Assembly (NCBI GenBank): GCA_030149365.1
Contig: JASBRP010000010.1
Coordinates: 32,751-96,750 of the forward strand
Direction: 5' to 3'
DNA: 64,000 bases
From: Solimonas sp.
Lineage (GTDB): Bacteria; Pseudomonadota; Gammaproteobacteria; Nevskiales; Nevskiaceae
Below, in pieces: positions 14,935 through 23,587 of this stretch (the stretch's first letter is position 1; every line of letters begins with the position of its first letter). Under the pieces are notes generated by a model that was not told where the DNA came from, ran no database searches, and was given only the letters and a program-made list of their open reading frames with translations. The translations under genes and the position numbers were made by a program.

Positions 14935-16854
14935 TCAGGCAAGCGCCGGCTTCACCACCGGCAGCAGCACCGCCGAGGCCTGCTCCGCGGAGCGCAGCAC
15001 GGTGATGTCCGCCTTGCGATAGTCCTCGGGCCGGGCATTGAAGATGTTCGGCACGAAGCTCTGCGGGTTGCGGTCGTACAGCGGGAACCAGCTCGACTGG
15101 ATCTGCACCATGATGCGGTGCCCCGGCTTGAACACATGGTTCACGTTGGGCAGCTCGAAGCGGTACTGCTGCGCCTCGTTGGCCGGAATCGCGCTGGGCT
15201 GCTCGAAGCTCTCGCGATAGCGGCCGCGGAAGATGTTCATGGCGATGGGCAGCTGGTAGCCGCTGCTGTCGGGGTCGACAGGATCCTTGGCCGGATACAC
15301 GTCGATCAGCTTCACCACGAAATCGCCGTCGGTGCCCGTGGTCATGGCGTGCAGGTCGGCCAGCGGAATGCCGCGCACGTGCACGGCCTCGGTCAGCACC
15401 GGCGTCTCGTAGCTCAATACGTCCGGCCGGCCGTCGACGAAGCGCTGGTCCTGCGCCAGGCTGGTGCTCCAGGCCTCGTAGGGCTTGCCGAGCACGCCGG
15501 TGCCCAGCTCGGCGAAGGGATCGACCACCGGCCGCGGCAGGTAGGGGACCGGCTTGGCCGGATCGCTGCAATAGGTGTCGCCGGCCTGCTGCTGCGAGGG
15601 CCGGGTGAAGGACAGCGCGGAGCCGGCTTGCAGGTACAGCGGCTGCAGGCTCGAGGCGTATTGCTCGTCGCAGGCCGTGGGCCAGTCCTCCAGGCGCTCC
15701 CAGCGCTTCTCTCCGGTGTTGTAGGCCATCACGCGGGCCAGGTTCGCCGGCGGGCCCCCGCGCAGGTGCTCGTCCAGGAACGGGAACATGATCTCCTGGT
15801 GGTACTGGTGCGCGGTGTCGATCTGCCATTGGATGGGCCCGATCGACGGCGCCGTGCGCCATACCTGGTTGTGGTGCCAGGGGCCCAGCACCAGCCAGTT
15901 GTTGGCCTCGTGCCCGGCCTGCTTCAGCGCGCGCCAGGCGTGGTTGGCGCCCCAGTTGTCTTCCTGGTCCCAGAAGCCCTGCGTCCACAGCGTGGGCACC
16001 GTCGACGGGCGCTCGGCCAGGCGCTGGTCCACCGCGTAGGCCTGCCAGTACGCGTCGTAGGACGGGTGCTCCATCATGCGCGCCACGAAGGGCAGGCGAT
16101 CCAGGCCGTGCTCGCGGATGTAGTCGCCGGCGGAACCGGCGCGCAGGAATTCCTCGTACTTGTCGTGCGTCTGGCTGGGCGTGAGCACGCCGACGCCGCG
16201 CTGGCCGCTCTGCATGTGGATGAAGCCCAGCATCATCTGGCGGAAGGCGCCGTAATGGAACCAGTCATCGCCCATCCAGGCGTCGATCAGCGGGCCCGAG
16301 GGCACCGCGGCCTTCAGGGCCGGATGCGGGTCCAGCAGCGCCATGGCACTGGTGAAGCCGACATAGGAATTGCCGAAGATGCCGACGCGGCCATTGGACT
16401 CCGGCACATGCTTCACCAGCCAGTCGATGGTGTCCCAGGCGTCGGTGGAGTGATCGGTATCCGTGGGGTTGCAGGGCCCGCGCGTGGCCTGCGTGACGTA
16501 GTAGTCGCCCTCCGAGCCGTGCTTGCCGCGCACGTCCTGGATCACGCGGATGTAGCCAGCGAGCAGATACTTGTCACCCGCCATCCGCGGCTTGAACAGC
16601 GAGGCGTTGTAGGGCGTACGCATGATCAGCGTGCCCGCGTCCTTGGCGTGGCGCGGCGTGTAGATGTAGGTCTTCAGCTTCACGCCGTCGCGCATCGGGA
16701 TCATCTCGACGCGCTCGGAAAACCCCTGGTCCAGGGTCCTGACTTCAAAACGTTCTGGAATGTCGCTCACGACCCGTCCTTGCTGAGGAAGCTGCGCCGC
16801 GCGGCTGGTAACCGGCAGCTCCGCTGCATCACCCGCCGGCTTGCTGCCTGCCAC
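14935..16854 (-). CDS. CocE/NonD family hydrolase (X-Pro dipeptidyl-peptidase-like)
   Basis: IPMRDGVKLKTYIYTPRHAKDAGTLIMRTPYN...GRVGIFGNSYVGFTSAMAL (nucleophile elbow GNSYVG). Confidence 0.88.
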   Translation of the reverse strand: MAGSKPAGDAAELPVTSRAAQLPQQGRVVSDIPERFEVRTLDQGFSERVEMIPMRDGVKLKTYIYTPRHAKDAGTLIMRTPYNASLFKPRMAGDKYLLAGYIRVIQDVRGKHGSEGDYYVTQATRGPCNPTDTDHSTDAWDTIDWLVKHVPESNGRVGIFGNSYVGFTSAMALLDPHPALKAAVPSGPLIDAWMGDDWFHYGAFRQMMLGFIHMQSGQRGVGVLTPSQTHDKYEEFLRAGSAGDYIREHGLDRLPFVARMMEHPSYDAYWQAYAVDQRLAERPSTVPTLWTQGFWDQEDNWGANHAWRALKQAGHEANNWLVLGPWHHNQVWRTAPSIGPIQWQIDTAHQYHQEIMFPFLDEHLRGGPPANLARVMAYNTGEKRWERLEDWPTACDEQYASSLQPLYLQAGSALSFTRPSQQQAGDTYCSDPAKPVPYLPRPVVDPFAELGTGVLGKPYEAWSTSLAQDQRFVDGRPDVLSYETPVLTEAVHVRGIPLADLHAMTTGTDGDFVVKLIDVYPAKDPVDPDSSGYQLPIAMNIFRGRYRESFEQPSAIPANEAQQYRFELPNVNHVFKPGHRIMVQIQSSWFPLYDRNPQSFVPNIFNARPEDYRKADITVLRSAEQASAVLLPVVKPALA

Positions 16855-16908
16855 GAAAAAACGGGGAGCCTTCAGGCCATTCTGCCGGGGGGCCTACCCC
16901 ACAAGAAG

Positions 16909-16947
16909 CTAATACTTCTTATGTGGGATATAAGAGGTTCTTATGGG
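16909..16947. promoter_or_regulatory. Putative multi-half-site operator, copy B, upstream of CocE operon
   Basis: CTAATACTTCTTATGTGGGATATAAGAGGTTCTTATGGG contains CTTATG-N5-TATAAG-N5-CTTATG. Confidence 0.6.
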
Positions 16948-17018
16948 CTCTGGCGGCTCCTCCGAGGCCTGCCGCATGAACCGCCGCTCGGGCCGGATCG
17001 GGGGCCGGAAAGGGCCCG

Positions 17019-17879
17019 CTAGATCGTCGGCAGCATCGAGCGCAGGTGCGATTCGAAGCTGCGCAGCAGTTGCGAGGAGTTGTGCCGCCCGGTCTTGATG
17101 GTGATGCCGATGGAGGGCAGCTTGGGCAGGCGACTGGAGGGCGGCAGTGCATACAGATCGGGCGGAACGGCGCACTGTGTCAGCACGGAAATCGCCTGGC
17201 CGGAACGCACCACCGCCATCAGCCCCGCCATGCTGGCGCTGGCATAGGCGATGCGGTACTGGCGCCCGGCGCGTTGCAGCCGCGAAACGGCGGCCTGGTA
17301 GTCCAGGGTGTCGGGATCCGAGAGTGCCAATTGCACGGGATCGCGGTTGTGGGCATCGCTGCCCTTGACCCCCACCCAGACGAACTGCTCGCGGCGCAGG
17401 AAGCGGTCGCGCTGCGAACTGTCCGGCTCCGAGACGATGGCGATGTCCAGGACCTGGCTCTTGATCTTCTCCAGCAGCCGCGTGGTCGGCTCGCAGACCA
17501 CCTCGATCAGCACCTGGGGATGCAGCTTGGAGTATTCCCGCAGCAGTTGCGGCAGGAAGGCCAGCGCGTAGTCCTCCGGGCAGCCGACGCGCAGCTCACC
17601 GGACAGGCTCACGCCCAGCAGCTCGCCGACCGCTTCGTCGTGGGTACGCAGGATGTTCTGTGCGTGCAGGTACAGCCGCTCGCCCTGCGCCGTCAGCGTG
17701 ATGCCGCGCCCGCTGCGGATCATCAGGGTCTGCTGCACTTCCATCTCGAGCCGCTTGACCTGCTGGCTCAGCGCCGCTTGCGTGCGCCCCACCTTGTCGG
17801 CCGCGCGGCTCATCACGCGGGCCTCGGCGATGGCGACGAAGTTGCGCAATAGATCGATGTTAAGTCGCGTGCTCACCAT
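17019..17879 (-). CDS. LysR-family transcriptional regulator
   Basis: LNIDLLRNFVAIAEARVMSRAADKVGRTQAALSQQVKRLE winged HTH; LysR substrate-binding domain follows. Confidence 0.93.
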   Translation of the reverse strand: MVSTRLNIDLLRNFVAIAEARVMSRAADKVGRTQAALSQQVKRLEMEVQQTLMIRSGRGITLTAQGERLYLHAQNILRTHDEAVGELLGVSLSGELRVGCPEDYALAFLPQLLREYSKLHPQVLIEVVCEPTTRLLEKIKSQVLDIAIVSEPDSSQRDRFLRREQFVWVGVKGSDAHNRDPVQLALSDPDTLDYQAAVSRLQRAGRQYRIAYASASMAGLMAVVRSGQAISVLTQCAVPPDLYALPPSSRLPKLPSIGITIKTGRHNSSQLLRSFESHLRSMLPTI

Positions 17880-17895
17880 ATAAATCTACCTTATG
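17879..17895. promoter_or_regulatory. Putative operator half-site pair at the lysR start
   Basis: TATAAA-TCTAC-CTTATG, same half-site spacing as copies A-C. Confidence 0.45.
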
Positions 17896-17943
17896 GCCCA
17901 AAGGGCGTCACGCCAGCACGGCAGAGCGCCAGCGCCGACGCCC

Positions 17944-18354
17944 TCAGGGCTCCCAGGCGCGCGGCAGCAGGCCGGCTTCGCGCACGGTGGGGATCTTCAG
18001 CAGGCGGTCGAGCAGCAGCTCCGGGTACATCACCGTGTGCGCCTGCAGCTCGAAGCGCAGCTCCAGCGATTCATCCTCATCGCGCCGGGTGAAGGCGAAC
18101 TGCAAGGGCAGCTCGTTCCGCACGGTGAGCAGGGCCAGCACGCGGGCCGGCAACTGGGGATCGGCCTCCGCCACCAGCCGGTAGCGCAGCCGAGTGTGAT
18201 CCTCCGGCGCCATGGTGGTGTCGCCATAGGGGCCCTTGGCGCTGGCGGCGACCTGTTCGAGGGCGCTGCGCTGGGGATCGACCGGGCTTGCAGGCGTCAT
18301 GGCGTTGGCGGGGAGCAGGGGAAGTAACAGCACGGAACGGGCCGGTATTCTGAC
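17944..18354 (-). CDS. Hypothetical secreted protein
   Basis: ORF with signal-like VRIPARSVLLLPLLPANA then MTPASPVDPQRSALEQVAASAKGPYGDTTMAPEDHTRLRYRLVAE...; start codon (GTG) uncertain. Confidence 0.5.
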   Translation of the reverse strand, partial: VRIPARSVLLLPLLPANAMTPASPVDPQRSALEQVAASAKGPYGDTTMAPEDHTRLRYRLVAEADPQLPARVLALLTVRNELPLQFAFTRRDEDESLELRFELQAHTVMYPELLLDRLLKIPTVREAGLLPRAWEP

Positions 18355-18376
18355 CACGGCCTCCGGCCCGCAGAAA

Positions 18377-18415
18377 CGAATACTCGTTATGTGGGGCATA
18401 AGGCCGGCTAATGGA
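18377..18415. promoter_or_regulatory. Putative multi-half-site operator, copy C, upstream of PhyH-type gene
   Basis: CGAATACTCGTTATGTGGGGCATAAGGCCGGCTAATGGA; GTTATG-N5-CATAAG-N5-CTAATG. Confidence 0.55.
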
Positions 18416-18441
18416 GGGCCGCGGGTCTATGATGCGAAAAC

Positions 18442-19158
18442 ATGCCTCCGACAGCCGCGAAGCCGTACCTGACACCGGAACAGCAGGCGCTGTTCCGTGA
18501 GCGTGGGGTGCTGCAGCTCAAGGGCGCCGCCGGACGGAGTCAGGTCAGCTCCTTGCGGGAATACGTGCTGGAGGAGCTGGAGCGGCTGAAGGTCTGGGCC
18601 TCCGGCAAGAGCCTGTCGGCCTCGCTCAAGCAACTGCCGGCCTTCCAGCAGATCACCCGGCTCTCCGGGATGATCCGGCTGCCGGAGACGCCCTCCCCGC
18701 TGATCTCGCCCGGGCTGTACGCCGACATGGAGACGCTGGCGGAGGGCAAGCTGGCCGCCGCGCCGGGCCAGTTGCTGCTGTCATTGCCCAACCAGGGAGA
18801 GTGGACGCTGGAAGGGCTGAACTGGCACACGGATGTTGCCCCGGAGAAGCAGCGCGTGCCGGGCATCCAGGCCTTCGTGCTGGTCGACGACGTGCTGCCC
18901 CGCGGTGGCGCGACCCTGGCCATGGCGGGATCGCATCGACTGGCGGAGCAGGGAGAAGCAGGCCGGACATTCCGCGAGCGGCTGCGCCGGAACGAGAACC
19001 TGGAGCTCGAAATGCGCGCCCGGGATTTCTCGATACTGGAAATGTCCGGGCAGGCCGGCGACGTCTACCTGATGGACATGCGGACGCTGCACACGCCGTC
19101 CATCAACGCCTCCCGCAAGCTGCGCATCATGGCGACAGTGCGCTACCTGGCCGCCTGA
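18442..19158 (+). CDS. Phytanoyl-CoA dioxygenase (PhyH) family protein
   Basis: Fe(II)/2OG motif candidates: NWHTD and later MRTLHTPSINASRKLRIMATVRY; 238 aa. Confidence 0.75.
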   Translation: MPPTAAKPYLTPEQQALFRERGVLQLKGAAGRSQVSSLREYVLEELERLKVWASGKSLSASLKQLPAFQQITRLSGMIRLPETPSPLISPGLYADMETLAEGKLAAAPGQLLLSLPNQGEWTLEGLNWHTDVAPEKQRVPGIQAFVLVDDVLPRGGATLAMAGSHRLAEQGEAGRTFRERLRRNENLELEMRARDFSILEMSGQAGDVYLMDMRTLHTPSINASRKLRIMATVRYLAA

Positions 19159-19168
19159 GGCGCGGCGA

Positions 19169-20050
19169 CTACCGCGGCCGCTCTCCCAGCAGGGCGTTCA
19201 GCCCCTGGGCGATCGCCGTCATTCCCTCCAGCGTGGGATGCAGCGGCGCACCCAGCAGTCCCTTCTCGGGATGCAGGCCGTTGGCCCAGGGCTGCGGGGC
19301 GCAGACATCGTGCCCCAGGGTCAGGCGCTGGGCGTCGAGCAGCAGGGCGCCATGTCCTTCGGCGGCGGCGTAGGTGACTTCCGCAAGCTGGTTGGCCATG
19401 ACGCGCATCTGGGCGGCGGCTTCGTCGCTCAGGCCGAGCCGCTCGCAGCTGCCGCTTTCCGGCAGCAGGGTCTGGTAGTTCACCAACACTACTTGGGCGT
19501 GCGGCGCGCGGCGGCGCACTTCCGTGATGATGGCCACCAGGCGCTCCAGCAGGGGCTGGAGCTTCTGCTCGGTCTCTTCGGGGCTGCGCACGTGGCAGCC
19601 GCCGATGCCGCGGATGTACCAGGGTGTCTGCTCATTGCAGGCCAGCGCCATCATGTTGCCGAGGTAGGCGATGTCGTTGCCGCCGATGGTGATCGTGACC
19701 AGCTCGGTCTCGGCGGTGACGGCCGCGATCTGCGCGGGCTGCATCAGCTGGCCGCCTTCGAGGATGTGCCGGGTGGTGGCGCCGCCGCAGCTCACGTCCA
19801 CCAGCGATAGGCCGCGCAGCCGGGCGAGCTGGTGCGCGTAGTTGTCGCGTGAGCGGGCGCAGAACCAGGGGCTGCCTGGAGCTGCCGAGCTGATGGCCGG
19901 ACCGGCGGCGAAGGAGCTGCCCATGGCCACGTATTGCGGGCGGCCCTGCTCGGGGCGGCCTTCGAAATAGAGATGCACGGCGAACGCCGCCAGCGCCAGC
20001 AACAGGGCGGCGACCGTGTAGCCCACCAGGGCGAGTATCCTCTTTGCCAC
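19169..20050 (-). CDS. SGNH/GDSL hydrolase
   Basis: YVAMGSSFAAGPAI block I, TIGGNDIAYLG block III, late D...H region (GLHPEKGLLGAPLHPT). Confidence 0.85.
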   Translation of the reverse strand: MAKRILALVGYTVAALLLALAAFAVHLYFEGRPEQGRPQYVAMGSSFAAGPAISSAAPGSPWFCARSRDNYAHQLARLRGLSLVDVSCGGATTRHILEGGQLMQPAQIAAVTAETELVTITIGGNDIAYLGNMMALACNEQTPWYIRGIGGCHVRSPEETEQKLQPLLERLVAIITEVRRRAPHAQVVLVNYQTLLPESGSCERLGLSDEAAAQMRVMANQLAEVTYAAAEGHGALLLDAQRLTLGHDVCAPQPWANGLHPEKGLLGAPLHPTLEGMTAIAQGLNALLGERPR

Positions 20051-20103
20051 CGCGATCCCCTCCAATCCAGCGACGACTGTACGCACTAACGCCCCGGCAC
20101 ACC

Positions 20104-20322
20104 ATGCAGGCCATTGAACGAAGGATCACCGGCTTTCACCAGGACGAGGAGCGGCACTGGGTGGCACAGCTGGAGTGCGGCCACAACCAGCACGTGCGCC
20201 ACAACCCGCCCTGGCAGAACCGCCCCTGGGTGGTAACGGCAGAGGGGCGCGCCGGAGTGCTGGGCGAAACGCTGCGCTGCGTGAAGTGCGCCCAGGGTGC
20301 GCCGCCGGACGCGCGGCCCTGA
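20104..20322 (+). CDS. DUF3565-like small zinc-ribbon-like protein
   Basis: MQAIERRITGFHQDEERHWVAQLECGHNQHVRHNPPWQNRPWVVT...LRCVKC. Confidence 0.8.
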   Translation: MQAIERRITGFHQDEERHWVAQLECGHNQHVRHNPPWQNRPWVVTAEGRAGVLGETLRCVKCAQGAPPDARP

Positions 20323-20338
20323 ACGGATAGCCGCCGAC

Positions 20339-20363
20339 ATGCCCGCCGCGAGCGGGCATTTTT
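20339..20363 (+). terminator. Rho-independent terminator
   Basis: ATGCCCGCcgcgaGCGGGCATTTTT stem-loop with T run just after the DUF3565 ORF. Confidence 0.75.
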
Positions 20364-20623
20364 CTGCGCGGGCAAACACCGTACGACTCCGGCCAGGCGC
20401 CAGGGCGCGCCGCCGGCCCGCGTCCAGCCCCCGGAACGGGTGAACTCCATCACAGCTCCGCCGCCCTCACCCCCCCACGGAGGGGTTACGCCGGGCGCGG
20501 GCGAAAACGAATACTCGTTTCAAGGCATGCGCCGCTTGCCGGACGCACGAAACGCAGCTTGGAAGAACGGGGAAACGCACTCACGCAGGGCCGGAAGCGG
20601 GCCGTGTCGCGGGTATCGAATCC

Positions 20624-21247
20624 ATGGACCACATCACAGCAGAAGCCAGCCGCCTGCCCGCCACCGTGACGGCGGCGCTGATCGCGGACCTGAAGGCGGG
20701 CGGCGAGCGCCAGCGCCAGGCCCTGGCCCTGCTCTACCGCCGCCATGCGCCGCGCCTGGTGGCCTGGTACCTGGGCCAGGGGGCGGATCGGGCGCTGGCG
20801 GATGACTGGGTGCAGGACACCTTCCTGCGGGTGATGCGCGGGGCGGCGGCGCTGGAAACAGACGAGGCGTTTGTCGGCTGGCTGTGGGCGATTGCGCGCA
20901 ACGTGATGGTGGACGCGCGGCGCCGCAAGGACAGCCAGCTTGCTTCGCTGGACGAGGCCGACGGCAGCGGGCTGACGCTGCGGGAGACCACGGTTTGTGA
21001 AGCGGCGCGGCCGGACGAGGCGCTGGAGCGCCTGCAGCACGCGGCGCTGGTGGGGCGGCAGTTTTCGGCCTTCCACCGCGATTTTCCGGAGCGGGCACGG
21101 TGTATCGCCTGGAGCTGCCGCGAGGACATGAGCATGGGCGAGCTGGCCAGCGCCATCGGCCGCAACGTGGGCGCGACGCGGGAGTACCTGTCGCAGTGCC
21201 GCAAGAAGGCGCGGGTGTATTTCCAGCCTTGCCTGGAGGCGGCATGA
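20624..21247 (+). CDS. RNA polymerase sigma factor (ECF-like, sigma-70 family)
   Basis: LALLYRRHAPRLVAWYLGQ...DDWVQDTFLRVMRG...GWLWAIARNVMVDARRRK region 2; MGELASAIGRNVGATREYLSQCRKKAR region 4. Confidence 0.85.
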   Translation: MDHITAEASRLPATVTAALIADLKAGGERQRQALALLYRRHAPRLVAWYLGQGADRALADDWVQDTFLRVMRGAAALETDEAFVGWLWAIARNVMVDARRRKDSQLASLDEADGSGLTLRETTVCEAARPDEALERLQHAALVGRQFSAFHRDFPERARCIAWSCREDMSMGELASAIGRNVGATREYLSQCRKKARVYFQPCLEAA

Positions 21248-21279
21248 AGATAAAGGGCATCGGATCGACCGGCGGCGAG

Positions 21280-21324
21280 GAAGTCCGCCCGTACTTCGAC
21301 AAGCTCAGCACGAACGGACTTTTC
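21280..21324. repeat. REP-like element
   Basis: GAAGTCCGCCCGTACTTCGACAAGCTCAGCACGAACGGACTTTTC; inverted copy at ~23932-23976. Confidence 0.7.
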
Positions 21325-21483
21325 GGAGCTCCGGGATGCAAGCAGAAAGTTTTCCTGACGCGGATGAATGTTCCGCGTCATTCCGAATGAGGGCGGTGGG
21401 GCCGTGAAAGGCCGAGCCGTGCTCGGGGTATCGGGGGACCGGTATCCATCCTGTTGTTCCAACCATCTAGTGGAGTAGAAATC

Positions 21484-21597
21484 ATGAAGTCCTACGTCAA
21501 GCCTGTTCTGGTGAAGCTCGGCACGCTGGCCCTGATCAAGTCGAACTCGACGGGCCCCAGCTCCGACGGCAAGCAGTACGCCGGCTTCTTCAAGTAA
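21484..21597 (+). CDS. Lasso peptide precursor (A), 37 aa
   Basis: Translated by eye: MKSYVKPVLVKLGTLALIKSNSTGPSSDGKQYAGFFK. Leader has YxxP (YVKP) and LVxLG elements; immediately upstream of ABC exporter, PqqD-like B1, B2 and Asn-synthetase-like C genes. Confidence 0.82.
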   Translation: MKSYVKPVLVKLGTLALIKSNSTGPSSDGKQYAGFFK

Positions 21598-21676
21598 GAA
21601 GTTGTCAGGGACTGCCCCGGGTGACCGGGGCAGCTCTCTTTGGGCGGCCGGGCCCTGCCCCGCTCCGCCAAGCCTG

Positions 21677-23557
21677 ATGGCACATATGTTCGAGCGCTTC
21701 GAGAAGCTGGTGGATGTCACGGCCCCGCCGCCGCGGGAGCAGCCGCCGGCCTCGCTACGCGCGCTCTACCGATATTTTCTGGCCGAGCACAAACGCCTGT
21801 TCCTGGCGCTGATGGTGATCGGCAGCGGCGTGGCGGTGGCCGACGCGATGGTGCCGGTGTTCATCGGCAAGATCGTCACGCTGGTGGCAGCGCCGGACCG
21901 GCAGGCCGCCTTCACCGAGGCCATCCCCATGCTGTGGGCGATGGCGGGTTTCATCCTGCTGCTGCGGCCGCTGCTGCTGCTGCTGGACCTGGTGCTGCGC
22001 AACAACCTGCTGGTGCCGCGCGTGACCTCGCGCATTCGCTGGGTGAGCCACTGGCACCTGATCCGCAAGCCCTGGAGCTTCTTCCAGAACGACCAGGCAG
22101 GGCGCATCGCCAGCCGGGTGATGCACATGCCGGGCGCGCTGCGCGAGAGCGTAGAGGCCGCGATCCGCGCGGTGTGGTACATCGCGATCTACGGCGGCAC
22201 CTCGCTGCTGCTGTTGTGCCAGGCAGACTGGCGGCTGGCGCTGCCGGTGTTGGCCTGGTTCCTGGGATACGGCCTGCTGCTGCGGCACTTCGTGCCGCGT
22301 CTGCGCCTGCGAGCACGCGGCAATGCCGAGGCCTACTCCACGCTGATGGGCCGCATCGTGGACAGCTACAGCAATATCCTGATGGTGAAGCTCTTCGGCC
22401 GCCAGGAGAACGAGGACGCCTACGCGCGCGAGGCGCTGGAGGCGCATGACCTGGCGCAGCGCCGGCACATGCGCCTGATCACCGCTTTCGTCTTTGGCCT
22501 GGCGCTGCTCAATACGGCGCTGATGGCGGTCACCACCGGCATCGGCGTGAACCTGTGGCTGCAGGGGCTGGTGGGCGCGGGCGCGCTGGCCATGGCGCTG
22601 CCGCTGTGCTGGCAGATGGCGAGCACCGCGGGCTGGGTGGCCTGGGAGATCTCCGGCATCTTCGAGAACGTGGCCGCCGTGCAGGACGGCATGGAGTCAA
22701 TCTGCGCGCCCAACCGGCTGCTGGATGAGCCGCAGGCCCAGCCGCTGGCGGTGACGCGAGGCGAGATCCGCTTCGAGGCGGTGCGCTTCGGCTACGAGGG
22801 GCGCGCGGAGGTCTTCAACGGCTTTGACCTGACGATACGCCCCGGCGAGCAGGTGGGCATCGTGGGGCGCAGCGGCGCGGGCAAGTCCACGCTGGTGTAC
22901 CTGCTGCTGCGGCTGTTCGACGTGAACGGCGGGCGCATATTGATCGACGGGCAGGACACGCGCGCGGTGACACAGGAAAGCCTGCGCGCGGCGATCGGCG
23001 TGGTGACGCAGGACGTGACGCTGATGCACCGCTCGATACTGGACAACATCCGCTACGGCCAGCCCGAGGCGGCGCCGGCAGACGTGGCCTGCGCGGCGCG
23101 GCAGGCGCAGGCGGATGAGTTCATCCGGCAACTGCGCGACGAGCAGGGCCGCGAGGGCTATGCGGCGATCGTGGGCGAGCGCGGCGTGAAGCTGTCCGGC
23201 GGGCAGCGGCAGCGCCTGGCGATGGCACGCGCGATATTGAAGGACGCGCCGATCATGATCATGGACGAGCCCACCGCGGCGCTGGACAGCGAGGCGGAAC
23301 AGGCGATCCAGCGCGAGCTGCAGGCCCTGGGCCGCGGGCGGACGATGATCACGATTGCGCACCGGCTCTCCACCCTGATGCGCATGGACCGCATCCTGGT
23401 GATGGATGCCGGGCGGCTGGTGGAACAGGGCACGCATGCCGAGCTGCTGGCGCGCGGCGGGCTCTACGCCAGCCTGTGGCGCCACCAGGCGGATGCCCTG
23501 GAGCCGGAGGCGCATTCGCTGTTCCGCAACCCTGAACCCGAACAGGCGGCCGCTTGA
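21677..23557 (+). CDS. ABC transporter, ATP-binding and permease (lasso peptide exporter, D)
   Basis: TM domain plus GRSGAGKSTL Walker A, LSGGQRQRLAMARAIL signature, MIMDEPTAALD Walker B. Start MAHMFERFEKL more plausible than ORF start 21602. Confidence 0.92.
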   Translation: MAHMFERFEKLVDVTAPPPREQPPASLRALYRYFLAEHKRLFLALMVIGSGVAVADAMVPVFIGKIVTLVAAPDRQAAFTEAIPMLWAMAGFILLLRPLLLLLDLVLRNNLLVPRVTSRIRWVSHWHLIRKPWSFFQNDQAGRIASRVMHMPGALRESVEAAIRAVWYIAIYGGTSLLLLCQADWRLALPVLAWFLGYGLLLRHFVPRLRLRARGNAEAYSTLMGRIVDSYSNILMVKLFGRQENEDAYAREALEAHDLAQRRHMRLITAFVFGLALLNTALMAVTTGIGVNLWLQGLVGAGALAMALPLCWQMASTAGWVAWEISGIFENVAAVQDGMESICAPNRLLDEPQAQPLAVTRGEIRFEAVRFGYEGRAEVFNGFDLTIRPGEQVGIVGRSGAGKSTLVYLLLRLFDVNGGRILIDGQDTRAVTQESLRAAIGVVTQDVTLMHRSILDNIRYGQPEAAPADVACAARQAQADEFIRQLRDEQGREGYAAIVGERGVKLSGGQRQRLAMARAILKDAPIMIMDEPTAALDSEAEQAIQRELQALGRGRTMITIAHRLSTLMRMDRILVMDAGRLVEQGTHAELLARGGLYASLWRHQADALEPEAHSLFRNPEPEQAAA

Positions 23558-23587
23558 GCGCGGCGACCTCCTTCAAGCACTGATCAC

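Noticed and set aside
12684-15005. 773-aa plus-strand ORF and similar 14920..17022 ORF
   Set aside because: Shadow ORFs opposite PQQ dehydrogenase and CocE genes with no recognisable domains.
20104-20322. DUF3565 ORF as part of the lasso cluster
   Set aside because: Separated by a terminator (20339-20363) and widespread as a stand-alone gene; no reason to link it.
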